From positions 21,956-85,955 of the forward strand of contig JAFKFI010000051.1 of the NCBI GenBank assembly GCA_017307285.1: DNA of 64,000 nt, in the 5' to 3' direction. Below, one piece after another: positions 45,986 through 54,285 of this stretch. Below the pieces are notes generated by a model. It saw only the letters and a program-made list of their open reading frames with translations, made no database searches and was not told the origin of the DNA. Both the position numbers and the translations under genes were made by a program. This DNA is from Alphaproteobacteria bacterium. GTDB taxonomy: Bacteria > Pseudomonadota > Alphaproteobacteria > Acetobacterales > Acetobacteraceae. Every line of letters begins with the position of its first letter. Within the stretch, counting starts at the first letter, position 1.

Positions 45986-46813
45986 TCAGGCCCGCATCGC
46001 TCGCTCCGTGCCCCGCATCAGGATTTGGGCGTGCTGGCCGGTGATATGGGCGTGGTAGGCGACGGCTTCCTCCGACATCTCGGCGTCTGGCCTCGGCTCG
46101 GGATCGAAATTGCCGAAGCGGTCCACGCCGCGCACCAAGCTCGCGCTGTCGTGCTGGCCGGCGACCTGGCGGACGTAGGTCGGAATATAGCGGATCGCGA
46201 AGCCGATCCGGCGCTGGTCAGAAGGGTTCGGATCGGAGCCGTGGATCAGGCGGACGTGGTGCAGCGAGATGTCGCCGGCCCCGAGCTCCAGCATTACCGC
46301 TTGGCGCTCGTCCACCTCGACCATCACCTCCTGCCCGCGGCTCAGCAGGTTCTCGGCGGCGAAGGTATCGCGATGCGGCACCTGCTCCAGCGCGTGCGTG
46401 CCGGGGATCACCCGCATGGCGCCGTTCACGGCGGTGCTCGGCGACAATGCCACCCACGCCGTCACCACGTCGGGCGGCTCCAGACCCCAGTAAGTGGAAT
46501 CCTGGTGCCAGGAGACGAAGCCTGGGTCGCGGGCGTTCTTGATGAAGAAGGTCGAACTCCAGCACAGGATGTCCGGGCCGATGAGGTCCTCTACCGGATC
46601 GAGGATGCCGGGATGGCGGACCAGATCGGCGAGCCAGGGGAACAGCAGGTGCGACTTCTGGCGCAACGGCCCGGCCAGGCCGCCGTTGCGGGCCTCGAAC
46701 GCCTCCAGCCGGCCCCGCACCGCGCCCGCCTCGGCGGCACCGATCGCCGGCACCCGCGCGATGTAACCCATCTCCCGGTAGTGCCGGATGGCGTCCTCGG
46801 TCAGCGCTTTCAC
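45986..46813 (-). CDS. Phytanoyl-CoA dioxygenase (PhyH) family protein
   Basis: The 275-residue protein is an Fe(II)/2-oxoglutarate dioxygenase: metal ligands His103 and Asp105 in SWHQDSTYWG, and a distal His near residue 191 in HHVRLIHGSDPN. Start DAIRHYREMGYIARVPAIG is like bacterial PhyH proteins. Residues PGTHALEQVPHRD also fit the group. The substrate is not evident; family members hydroxylate fatty acyl-CoAs, ectoine-like and small alkyl compounds. It lies 13 bases after the LLM oxidoreductase gene on the same strand, so the two are probably an operon that modifies a small organic molecule. Confidence 0.9.
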   Translation of the reverse strand: MKALTEDAIRHYREMGYIARVPAIGAAEAGAVRGRLEAFEARNGGLAGPLRQKSHLLFPWLADLVRHPGILDPVEDLIGPDILCWSSTFFIKNARDPGFVSWHQDSTYWGLEPPDVVTAWVALSPSTAVNGAMRVIPGTHALEQVPHRDTFAAENLLSRGQEVMVEVDERQAVMLELGAGDISLHHVRLIHGSDPNPSDQRRIGFAIRYIPTYVRQVAGQHDSASLVRGVDRFGNFDPEPRPDAEMSEEAVAYHAHITGQHAQILMRGTERAMRA

Positions 46814-46826
46814 GACGGCTTCCTCC

Positions 46827-47681
46827 CTATTTCTCGAGTTCCCGCCGCAGCCGTACCCACCGATCGAGGATCGGCATCACGCTGTCCTCGCGCTCGGCCG
46901 GCAAGCTGAAGACGATGCGGTCGACACCTATACCCTGGCAGAAGCGCAGCCGCTCGATCTCCTCGGGGACCCGAAAGATCGAAATGGGCAGGGAGGCCGG
47001 ATCGCGCCCCGCTTCCGTTGCCATCGCGCGGAAGCGATCGATGACGACGCCGACGCCGTCCTTCTCCAGCCGGTCGGCGCGCGGAATCCATCCGTTGCCA
47101 TAGCGGATCGCGCGCCGCGCCGCGTACGGATAGGCGCCGCCCACGATGATCGGCGGAAACGGCTTCTGTCGCGGCTTCGGCCATTGATTCATCTTGTCGA
47201 ATTTGACGAATTCGCCGTGATACTCAGGCTCGTCCTCGGTCCAGATGCGCTTCATCGCCTCAATGCGCTCGCGCACCAGCTTGTGACGCGACGCAAAGAT
47301 GGTGCCGTGGTCCTCCATCTCATCCTGGTTCCAGCCATTGCCGACGCCGAACAGGAACCGGCCGTCCGAGAGCTGGTCGATCGTGGAGACCGCCTTGGCG
47401 AGATGGATCGGGTCGCGCTGGTTCACGAGGCAAACCCCGGTGCCGATCTTCAGGTTCGTCGTCACGGTCGCGGCCGCATTGAGCACCAGGAACGGGTCCA
47501 TGATGTCGTAATACGGCCGGATCAACGGGCCGCCGCTGGGATACTCCGACAACCGGGACAGCGGGATGTGGGAGTGCTCCGGCACCCAGAGCGATTCGAA
47601 GCCGCGCTCCTCCAGCGCGCGCGCCAATGCATCCGGACGCATCGAGTACTCGGTGAAGAACATGACCGCGCCGATCTTCAA
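46827..47681 (-). CDS. LLM-class F420-dependent-type oxidoreductase
   Basis: The 284-residue protein is a luciferase-like monooxygenase of the TIGR03619 kind: KIGAVMFFTEYSMRPDALAR at the start, SLWVPEHSHIPLSR, LKIGTGVCLVNQRDPIHLAK, GRFLFGVGNGWNQDE. The family uses F420 or FMN to reduce or oxidise small carbon skeletons. The start is a TTG at 47681 because GGAGGGG stands six bases before it and family members begin exactly with MKIG; an open frame continues upstream without family similarity. It precedes the PhyH gene. The cofactor is not decided by sequence alone; no F420 synthesis genes are in the window. Confidence 0.85.
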   Translation of the reverse strand: MKIGAVMFFTEYSMRPDALARALEERGFESLWVPEHSHIPLSRLSEYPSGGPLIRPYYDIMDPFLVLNAAATVTTNLKIGTGVCLVNQRDPIHLAKAVSTIDQLSDGRFLFGVGNGWNQDEMEDHGTIFASRHKLVRERIEAMKRIWTEDEPEYHGEFVKFDKMNQWPKPRQKPFPPIIVGGAYPYAARRAIRYGNGWIPRADRLEKDGVGVVIDRFRAMATEAGRDPASLPISIFRVPEEIERLRFCQGIGVDRIVFSLPAEREDSVMPILDRWVRLRRELEK

Positions 47682-48033
47682 GGCGAACCCCTCCGTTCCC
47701 AACCACGAGCCTACCCGGTTCCGACTTGAGATTGGCCTCCTCGCCGGATCATTGCAATTCGCACCGCAGCCGCAAATCGTCGGCCGGCAGGGTGACAGGA
47801 AGGGCGAACAGGACCGCCCAAAGTCCGTCAGGGAAGCCCGGTGTGTCATTTGTGCGAGTCGATCCGATTTAGACACCGGGGACAGCGCTGGGATTCTGGG
47901 GTCATCCCGGATGCCGCGAACGTCGCTAGCGTACATACGGCCTGGAGGCACAGGAACGGTGCGTGAGCCGGCCTTCGGCCTAAGCCGGCCTGCGAGGGCT
48001 TCGGCATCTCCGGCGCACTCAGGAGAGGGCGAC
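47682..48033. other. Gene-free divergent intergenic region (352 bases)
   Basis: The region carries the divergent promoters of the LLM/PhyH pair (left) and the small gene at 48034 (right). I see no recognisable gene. A short direct repeat of CGGCCT/GCCGGCC type near 47965-47990 (GCCGGCCTTCGGCCTAAGCC) can form a small hairpin. No known operator is recognised. Confidence 0.35.
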
Positions 48034-48339
48034 TTGACGCGGAAAGACGTGGCTCAGCTGAAGGGAGAGCTGTTCGGGCTGCAGGTTCTGGTTATGCAAA
48101 GTCTCTGCTTCATTGCCGCCCATACGGAGGATCCCATCCGCCATCTGAATGGGATTCGCGATTCGGCGGTCGCGGGAATCTCAGGTGAGCCTAATATGGA
48201 TGTGCCGCCGCGATATCTGGAGATCTTCCAAGAGGCGGCCGCCGACCTCGTCGTCCAATGCGTCGCAGCCGCTCAGGGCGTGTTGGCCAAAGACGGGATC
48301 CTACCGACGGGCCCATGCGAAGCCTCCGATGAGGTGTAA
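48034..48339 (+). CDS. Conserved-looking hypothetical protein (101 residues)
   Basis: A TTG start at 48034 follows AGGAGAGGG by about six bases. The product (LTRKDVAQLKGELFGLQVLV...) is largely helical, with a possible hydrophobic helix at residues 12-26 (ELFGLQVLVMQSLCF) and two cysteines, Cys25 and Cys78 approximately. It ends in CEASDEV. I recognise no family. The codon use looks like real coding sequence, and the gene may be transcribed alone. Function is unknown. Confidence 0.55.
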   Translation: MTRKDVAQLKGELFGLQVLVMQSLCFIAAHTEDPIRHLNGIRDSAVAGISGEPNMDVPPRYLEIFQEAAADLVVQCVAAAQGVLAKDGILPTGPCEASDEV

Positions 48340-48408
48340 TCGAGCGACCGCGCCGCGCGCCCGTTCTGGGGGCGCACCTGAATGCATCTGTTGACAACGA
48401 GGAACGGA

Positions 48409-48900
48409 ATGATGAATCGACCGAAACTGCTCTCCAGCTCTGCGTTCGGGCTGGCGGTGCTTGGCGCCGTCGCGCTGGCTGGCTGCGCGCCGCAGCAGGC
48501 CGCTCCGCCCGCTCCGGCGTCGATGGCGCAGCAGGGGGCGACCGACGGGACGGTCAGCTTCTCCGGCGGTGCCGTAGCGCTCGGCATCGGCTTCCAATGG
48601 GGCAGCGGGACCCTGACTTGGCGCGGACAGCAATACCCGTTCCGGGTAAGTGGTCTCTCGGTGGTAGATGTGGGCGCGGCCCGCGTTACCGGTTCGGGGA
48701 CTGTGCGGAATCTGCGAAACTTGTCCGATTTCAACGGCAACTACGTCGCCCTCTCGGCGGGTGCGACGGTTGCGGGCGGTGCCGGGGTAGGCACCTTGCG
48801 TAACCAGAACGGCGTGACCATCGAGGGCATCAGCACCTCGCAAGGCGTGCGCCTGACCTTGGCGCCTGGCGGCGTGAATATCAGCCTGACTGGCCGCTAG
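48409..48900 (+). CDS. Outer-envelope lipoprotein of unknown function
   Basis: The 163-residue protein has a signal peptide and lipobox (LAGCAPQQ, Cys near residue 26). The mature part is Gly/Ser/Val-rich with short repeats such as VSFSGGAVALGIGFQWGSGT, LSVVDVGAARVTGSGTVRNL and NLSDFNGNYVALSAGATVAG, typical of a small beta-rich fold. It resembles an unnamed proteobacterial family related to DUF1134/EipA, but I cannot assign it firmly. Start ATG at 48409 follows GAGGAACGG. A strong terminator hairpin follows the gene. Confidence 0.7.
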   Translation: MMNRPKLLSSSAFGLAVLGAVALAGCAPQQAAPPAPASMAQQGATDGTVSFSGGAVALGIGFQWGSGTLTWRGQQYPFRVSGLSVVDVGAARVTGSGTVRNLRNLSDFNGNYVALSAGATVAGGAGVGTLRNQNGVTIEGISTSQGVRLTLAPGGVNISLTGR

Positions 48901-48910
48901 GACCGAATTC

Positions 48911-48946
48911 GGCGGCGGGTCCACTGCAGGGACCCGCCGCCGCTTT
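48911..48946 (+). terminator. Intrinsic-type terminator after the lipoprotein gene
   Basis: A 12-base GC stem, GGCGGCGGGTCC (48911-48922) with GGACCCGCCGCC (48930-48941), forms around a seven-base loop and is followed by GCTTT. It starts 10 bases after the lipoprotein stop. The short T-run makes it a good, if weak, intrinsic terminator. Confidence 0.75.
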
Positions 48947-49105
48947 GGGACCTCAGGCATCCTCGTGGGATTCTCGGCTCATCTCCGTTGCAAGCGAGAG
49001 CAATACCGTGGGCGGGAAGCCGCGGCGCTGCTTGTCCCCAGCCGGGAGACGGCCTGACGCATCCCGATCGGCGCAAGAAGCTCAGAAGGCTAAGGAGGTG
49101 GCCAC

Positions 49106-49612
49106 ATGGCCGATCTGCTCGTCATCGAGTACCCAACCGAAGCCCAGGCCGAGGAAGTCCGCCGGAAGCTGCTCGCGATGCAGAAGGAATACCTGATCGA
49201 ACTCGGGGACGCCGTCGTTGCCGTGAAGCAGCCGGATGGCAACGTGAAGCTCAACCAACTCTTCCAGCCCGTTTCGTCCGGCGCCGCGTCGGGGGCGCTT
49301 TGGGGCGCCCTCATCGGCATGTTGTTCCTCATGCCGCTGGCCGGCGCGGCGGTCGGCGCGGCATCCGGCGCGCTCGGCGGCAAGCTGACCGATCTCGGCA
49401 TCAACGACGCGTTCATGCGGGATGCCGCCAAGACACTGCAATCCGGCAACGCGGCGCTTTTCCTGCTTATCCGTAAGATGACCACGGACAAGGTCGCGGC
49501 CGAACTCCGCGGTACCGGCGGCACCGTGTTGCGAAGCTCCTTCGACGAAACCAAGGAAGCCAGCCTTCAGGCCGGTCTCGCCGGGACTCCTCCAGCGGCT
49601 GCCACTGGCTGA
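49106..49612 (+). CDS. DUF1269 membrane protein
   Basis: The 168-residue protein begins ADLLVIEYPTEAQAEEVRRK and has a Gly/Ala-rich double membrane hairpin at residues 65-105 (GALWGALIGMLFLMPLAGAA), the mark of DUF1269. A strong GGAGG is seven bases before the ATG. Some DUF1269 proteins are induced by stress in alpha- and cyanobacteria, but the function is unknown. Transcription probably continues into the porin gene, whose frame is close behind. Confidence 0.9.
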   Translation: MADLLVIEYPTEAQAEEVRRKLLAMQKEYLIELGDAVVAVKQPDGNVKLNQLFQPVSSGAASGALWGALIGMLFLMPLAGAAVGAASGALGGKLTDLGINDAFMRDAAKTLQSGNAALFLLIRKMTTDKVAAELRGTGGTVLRSSFDETKEASLQAGLAGTPPAAATG

Positions 49613-49673
49613 CCGGATGACGACTGAAGACCCCTTCGACAACGCTGCTTCGCGAGGCCGAGCCGCCGGGTTG

Positions 49674-51365
49674 ATGAACCATTCCGCGCCGCGCCGCGTC
49701 GCCTCGCACCGTCTTATCCGATCGGGACTGGTCGCCCTGACCGCGGCCGGCGTCCTGGCCGCACCGGCGCGTGCGCAGTCGCTAGACGACCTGAAACAGC
49801 AGATCGAGGCGCTGCAGAAGAGCCAGGCGCTGCAGCAGAAACGGATCGACCAGCTCGAGTCGGCCTTGCGCCGCGCGACGACGGAGGCAACCCGGCAGAC
49901 GCCCCGACACGCCAAGCCGGCGGCCGTCGCGCGGACGACGCCAGTCCCTGCGGCGGCTTCGAGGGAGACCGCACGGCAAGCCGCCGAGGATGCCCGTCAG
50001 TCCGCCGAGCAGGCGAGGTTGGCGGCCACGCAAGCCCAGGAGACCGCGAGCCAAGCCAAGCAAGCATCGGCGCAGGCGATCACCGACGCCTTCACGCCAC
50101 CTCCGGGCAAGCCCCCAGGGACGTTCCGTATTCCCAATACCGGCGTGTCCGTCCGGATCTACGGCCAGGTGAAGGTCAACGGGTCGTGGGACCTGACGAC
50201 GTTCAATCGCGCTGACGCCCTGACGGCGCAATCCATCGCGCTGAGCGGCAGCGCCGCCGCTCGGACCGGCGGCGATTTCCAGGCAAGCGCTCGCCGTTCA
50301 CGAATCGGGATGGAATCCTGGGCACCGACCGACACCGTGTTTGGTGACGTCCACGCGCTCGTCGAGATGGATTTCGCCGGGCAGAACACCGACCTGACCA
50401 CACAGTCCACCGCCAATTCCTACACGCCCCGCCTGCGCCGGGCGTTCGTCGATTTCGGCCAGCCCGATGGTTGGGGCGTCGTGCTGCTCGGCCAGGAAAA
50501 CTCACTGTTCAACGACGCCGCCATCTTCCCGCTGCAATGGCTGGCCGACTGGACGCCAGGTGCCATGAGCGGCGTCCGCCAAGCCCAGGCGCGATACACC
50601 TACGGGCTCGGCAACGGGATCAGCGCGTCCGTGGCGGTGGAGAACGGGTATCCCGACATCGCGACATCGACCGGCATCAGCTTCCCGGACTCGAATGGCG
50701 GGAACGGTTTTGGCTTCACACAATCCCCCGATTTCACCGCTCGCCTGATGATCCGCCGGGATTGGGGGCAGTTCGCCCTGCGCGGCGTCGTGCGTCCGCA
50801 GATCGAGCTGAACAACCAGGGCGCCATCACGCCCGGTACGGCGTTCGCCAAAAGCACCAGCGGGTGGGGCATCGGGGCGACCGGCAATGTGAACCTGTTC
50901 GACAACCGTGTGATCCTGATGGCGACCGGCAACTACGGCGACGGGATCGGGCGCTATCTGGACGCAACGTCGAACGGCTTCGGCGCCGTGTCGAACGCCG
51001 GTTTGCCCGGTGTCGTCGACCCGAGGATAAACGCGGTGCGCGTATCGGCCGGCCTGCTCGGTCTGCAGTTGAACTACACCTCGAACTTGCGCACCAATGC
51101 GTCGCTGTTCGGGGCGTTGCTCAATTATCCGAGTTATGTCTCGCAATTCGCCGGCTGCGCCGGCACCACCGGGGTCGGCACCTGCAATCTGGTGAACCGC
51201 TCGCTCTGGGGCGCCTCGGTGAACCTGATCTGGAGCCCGGTGAGGATGATTGACGTCGGCGTCGAGTACCAGCACATCGAGCGGTCGCTGCAATCAGGCA
51301 ACAGCACCGGCAACAATGGCGGCAAGGCCGACCGGGTGCAGGTCTCCGGGATAGCCCGGTTCTAA
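49674..51365 (+). CDS. DcaP-like trimeric outer-membrane porin
   Basis: The 563-residue protein (from ATG 49674; an ATG at 49617 gives a longer start) has a signal peptide ending PARAQS, then a coiled-coil of about 100 residues (LDDLKQQIEALQKSQALQQK, with repeated Ala/Gln/Glu heptads to about residue 145) and a 16-strand-type beta-barrel. The barrel starts with VSVRIYGQVKVNGSWD and shows DFQASARRSRIGMESWAP and DYGVE-type closing strands ending in Phe (VSGIARF). DcaP channels take up dicarboxylic acids and other organic acids. The start choice is uncertain; the family needs only the signal peptide. Confidence 0.86.
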   Translation: MNHSAPRRVASHRLIRSGLVALTAAGVLAAPARAQSLDDLKQQIEALQKSQALQQKRIDQLESALRRATTEATRQTPRHAKPAAVARTTPVPAAASRETARQAAEDARQSAEQARLAATQAQETASQAKQASAQAITDAFTPPPGKPPGTFRIPNTGVSVRIYGQVKVNGSWDLTTFNRADALTAQSIALSGSAAARTGGDFQASARRSRIGMESWAPTDTVFGDVHALVEMDFAGQNTDLTTQSTANSYTPRLRRAFVDFGQPDGWGVVLLGQENSLFNDAAIFPLQWLADWTPGAMSGVRQAQARYTYGLGNGISASVAVENGYPDIATSTGISFPDSNGGNGFGFTQSPDFTARLMIRRDWGQFALRGVVRPQIELNNQGAITPGTAFAKSTSGWGIGATGNVNLFDNRVILMATGNYGDGIGRYLDATSNGFGAVSNAGLPGVVDPRINAVRVSAGLLGLQLNYTSNLRTNASLFGALLNYPSYVSQFAGCAGTTGVGTCNLVNRSLWGASVNLIWSPVRMIDVGVEYQHIERSLQSGNSTGNNGGKADRVQVSGIARF

Positions 51366-51448
51366 ATCCGAGGGAGCTTGGTGCAGGCCGAGATGGATAT
51401 GGTCACGATAACATCCGGGGATGAGGCAGTCCGTGTGGGTGCCGTCGA

Positions 51449-51778
51449 TCATGGTCCGCCGGAATGCGCGCGCTCGGACTCCAGTTCGTCGAAGTATTTT
51501 TGGTAGTCGTGTTCCGTTCCTGCATAGACGCAATGGCAGCCCGCGGGGTCGGAATAGAGTACGGAATCGACGCCGTTGACCGACCCATGCGTAAACGTGT
51601 GAACAGGCAACGTCTCGGCATCCAGCTCGGCACTTGCCGGGGCCGGCTTGAAGCCGGCCTGCACCAGAGCCTGGCGATCCTGCCTGGCGACCACCGCGCA
51701 TCCACCGAGACCCAATACGGCCGCAAGAATCGCAATGCTGGCGATGCGACAGGTCGGAAAGCGATTTCGCTCAATCAT
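51449..51778 (-). CDS. Small lipoprotein of unknown function
   Basis: The 109-residue protein has a signal peptide and lipobox (LGLGGCAVVA, Cys at about 27). The mature part (ALVQAGFKPAPASAELDAET, then GVDSVLYSDPAGCHCVYAG) contains a Cys-His-Cys motif that might bind metal. No family is recognised. It lies between the porin and the second Mrp operon, on the opposite strand, and its promoter would share the 51779-51965 gap with that operon. Confidence 0.75.
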   Translation of the reverse strand: MIERNRFPTCRIASIAILAAVLGLGGCAVVARQDRQALVQAGFKPAPASAELDAETLPVHTFTHGSVNGVDSVLYSDPAGCHCVYAGTEHDYQKYFDELESERAHSGGP

Positions 51779-51965
51779 TCCGAGCTCACCTCTCTGTGTC
51801 TGCCCAGTCCGTCATCGCGCAGCATGGCCTGCCGAAGCAGACGCGCTTTTGGCGACAGGCAAGATCGTATCATGCGCGAACTCCGGCGCACCATGTCTCG
51901 ATCGGTACACGACGTCGAATCGCGACCGTCGCTGCACTCCTTTTCTCCTTGCACCGAGGATCGCG

Positions 51966-52472
51966 TTGACGCCCGCTGATGGCAATGCGACCCGGCGCGC
52001 GGTGTTCGCGCGCGCGGTGGGATTTATCGTTCTGTGGCTGGCGCTCGCCGGGCCGGCGCCTGCCGACCTGCCGGCCGGAGTGGTCGCGGCGGCCGCCGCG
52101 ACCTGGGTCAGTCTGCGCCTTGTGCCGCCGAGCGCCTGGCGCGTTCGCCCCGCCGCGTTGGCGCGATTCGTGGTGCGCTTCCTGGTTCAGTCGGTGATCG
52201 CCGGCGTCGATGTCGCCCGACGCGCGCTCGACCCACGGCTGCCATTGCGAACAGGCTTTGTCTCCTATGCCCCGCACCTCCCGCCGGGGCCTGCACAATC
52301 CGCCTTTTGCACGCTGACGAGCCTGCTGCCAGGAACGGTTCCGTGTGGAACGGACGACAGCGGCGCGCTGGTGATTCATTGCCTCGATGTCGACCAGTTC
52401 GTGGCGTCGCAGCTTGCGAAGGAGGAGACGCTGTTCGTTCATGCCTGCGGAGGTGATCGCGACAATGACTGA
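51966..52472 (+). CDS. Cation/proton antiporter subunit E, second operon (MrpE-type)
   Basis: The 168-residue protein starts at TTG 51966 after a GAGG site. The N-terminal two helices and the VVxxGVDVARRALDP and QSAFCTLTSLLPGTVPCGTD-type segment fit MrpE: the TSLLPGT motif is the second-operon version of TATPGT in phaE. HCLDVDQF follows, as in MrpE. It is the first gene of a seven-gene Mrp-like operon. It is more diverged than phaE, so it belongs to another Mrp group. Confidence 0.83.
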   Translation: MTPADGNATRRAVFARAVGFIVLWLALAGPAPADLPAGVVAAAAATWVSLRLVPPSAWRVRPAALARFVVRFLVQSVIAGVDVARRALDPRLPLRTGFVSYAPHLPPGPAQSAFCTLTSLLPGTVPCGTDDSGALVIHCLDVDQFVASQLAKEETLFVHACGGDRDND

Positions 52473-52752
52473 ATTCCTGCTCGCGGTCGGAGCCTTCGTG
52501 CTGGCCACTGTCGCGCTCGGCCTAATCCGCGTGCTGCGCGGGCCTGCCGATGCCGACCGGATGATGGCTCCGCAGTTGCTCGGCACCGGCGGGATCGCGG
52601 CCTTGCTGCTGCTGGGCGCGGCGACCGGAATGCCTGGAGCAATCGATGTCGCGCTGACGTTGACACTGCTCGCGGCATTCGCCTCGGTGGCCTTCGTAAA
52701 GGGTGCTTCCGAGCCGGCGGAGCCCGAGCCCGATGAAGGCGGCGGCGGATGA
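52465..52752 (+). CDS. Cation/proton antiporter subunit F, second operon (MrpF-type)
   Basis: The 95-residue protein has three helices and the MrpF signature RVLRGPADADRMMAPQLLGT (GPxxxDR). It overlaps the end of the mrpE-type gene by eight bases and mrpG-type by four bases. The C-terminal tail is Glu/Gly-rich. Start ATG 52465 (MTEFLLAVGAFV) is preferred over an upstream ATG at 52441, which adds residues that are not seen in the family. Confidence 0.9.
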   Translation: MTEFLLAVGAFVLATVALGLIRVLRGPADADRMMAPQLLGTGGIAALLLLGAATGMPGAIDVALTLTLLAAFASVAFVKGASEPAEPEPDEGGGG

Positions 52753-53042
52753 GCTTGCTGCTCGACATCTTCACCGTCGTTGCGGTCTCGCTCGGCGCGG
52801 TGTTCTTTCTGGCGGGAGCCGTTGGGTTGCTGCGCTTCCCCGACACGCTCACCCGTCTGCACGCACTGACCAAAGCGGACAATGTCGGCCTCGGGCTCAT
52901 CGTGCTGGGTCTGCTGCCGCAGACCGAGCGGCCGCTCGCCGCCGTCAAGCTGATCGTCGCCTGGCTGCTCGTGCAGTTGGCCAGCGGAACCGTCTCGCAG
53001 TTGATCGCGCGCACCGCGCGACGCACTGAGCCGCCCGCATGA
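52749..53042 (+). CDS. Cation/proton antiporter subunit G, second operon (MrpG-type)
   Basis: The 97-residue protein has three helices and the MrpG motif GLLRFPDTLTRLHALTKADN (RFPDxxTRxHAxTKAxT), closer to the family consensus than phaG in the first operon. Four-base overlaps connect it with F and the following B-type gene. Confidence 0.93.
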   Translation: MSLLLDIFTVVAVSLGAVFFLAGAVGLLRFPDTLTRLHALTKADNVGLGLIVLGLLPQTERPLAAVKLIVAWLLVQLASGTVSQLIARTARRTEPPA

Positions 53043-53986
53043 CATTCGCGCTGGCCTTCGATTGCGGCTTGGCCGTGCTCATCCTTGCAATGGCGATCTG
53101 GACGATCGCCGCGCGCACGACCTTTCCGGCTGTCGTCGGGTTCGTCGCCTACGGCCTGTTGCTGACGCTGGTCTGGATGCGGCTCGCGGCGCCGGATGTG
53201 GCGCTGACGGAGGCTGCGATCGGCGGCGGCTTGACCGGCGTGCTGCTGCTCGGTGCGACATCGCGCCTCCGAGCCACCGAGCCACCGGCCGTTTCCGAAC
53301 GGCCGAGCGTGCCGTTCCGTCTGGCCGTTGCCGGACTGTGTACCCTCCTATCGGCGGCGATTGCGGCCGTGGTGCTCCTGCTTCCCGATCCGGCGCCGAC
53401 GCTGGCGCCCGAGGCTGCCGCGAAACTTTCCCTGACTGGCGTCGGCAATGCCGTGACGGCGGTGCTGCTGGCGTACCGCGCGCTCGACACGCTGCTCGAA
53501 TCCGCTGTCCTGCTGCTGGCCCTCGTGGGCGTCTGGTCGCTGGCGCCCGACCGTTTCTGGGGCGGGGCACCTCGGAGCCTGGCGCTCCGGCATCGCGATG
53601 GGTCCCTCTCCCTGCTCGGACAGGTGCTGCCGCCGATCGGGATCGTGCTCGGGGTCTACATCGTCTGGGTCGGAGCGGACGCTCCGGGTGGTAAGTTCCA
53701 AGGTGCCACGATCATCGGGGCCATGTGGGTGCTGACGATGATGGCGGGGCTGCAGACCCCGCCCGAGATCAGTCAAGCTTGGGTTCGCGTGATTCTCGTC
53801 GCCGGTGCCGCGTTCTTTCTCGCAGTGGGGATTGCCGGCTTCTGGCTTGCCGGCGCCTTCCTTGCCTACCCAACCGGCTTCGCGAAGTCCCTGATCGTCG
53901 CCATCGAGGTCGCGCTGACCCTGTCGGTCGCCGCGACGCTGGGATTGCTGGTGGCCGGACCGCCCGCGCGGCCGGTGCGGACATGA
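53039..53986 (+). CDS. DUF4040-MnhB fusion subunit (MrpA tail plus MrpB)
   Basis: The 315-residue protein joins two parts that in ordinary Mrp complexes belong to different subunits. Residues 1-85 (LAAPDVALTEAAIGGGLTGV) are the DUF4040 segment normally found in the C-terminal part of MrpA. Residues about 195-310 are MnhB, with GQVLPPIGIVLGVYIVWVG, GADAPGGKFQGATIIGA and LTMSVA-like helices. The middle (110-190) has two or three helices. There is no antiporter core of MrpA in this protein, so the core is supplied by the D-type genes that follow. Confidence 0.85.
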   Translation: MTFALAFDCGLAVLILAMAIWTIAARTTFPAVVGFVAYGLLLTLVWMRLAAPDVALTEAAIGGGLTGVLLLGATSRLRATEPPAVSERPSVPFRLAVAGLCTLLSAAIAAVVLLLPDPAPTLAPEAAAKLSLTGVGNAVTAVLLAYRALDTLLESAVLLLALVGVWSLAPDRFWGGAPRSLALRHRDGSLSLLGQVLPPIGIVLGVYIVWVGADAPGGKFQGATIIGAMWVLTMMAGLQTPPEISQAWVRVILVAGAAFFLAVGIAGFWLAGAFLAYPTGFAKSLIVAIEVALTLSVAATLGLLVAGPPARPVRT

Positions 53987-54285
53987 CCGGAGCGACATTG
54001 TTCGGCTTGTGCGCCGCCGTCCTGGTGGGGCTTGGGCTGTACGGTGCCATCGTGCACCATCTGATCCTGCGCCGGATCGTTGCCTTCAACTTGCTTGGCG
54101 CTGGTGCCTTCCTGCTGTTCGGCGTCGTTGCGCGGCGCGGAACCGGTGCCGGGATGGGGGGCGATCCAGTCCCCCAGGCCCTGGTGATCACCGGCATCGT
54201 CGTGGCCTTCTCCGCCACCGCCCTGGCGGTGGCGCTGTTGCTGCGGCTCCACGCCGTCAGGGCCGCCGAGGACGCCGATCGATGA
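53983..54285 (+). CDS. Cation/proton antiporter subunit C, second operon (MrpC/NuoK-type)
   Basis: The 100-residue protein has three helices and the MrpC motif DPVPQALVITGIVVAFSATA, plus RRIVAFNLLGAGAFLLF in the second helix. It overlaps its neighbours by four bases on each side, as in a coupled operon. Confidence 0.92.
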   Translation: MTGATLFGLCAAVLVGLGLYGAIVHHLILRRIVAFNLLGAGAFLLFGVVARRGTGAGMGGDPVPQALVITGIVVAFSATALAVALLLRLHAVRAAEDADR

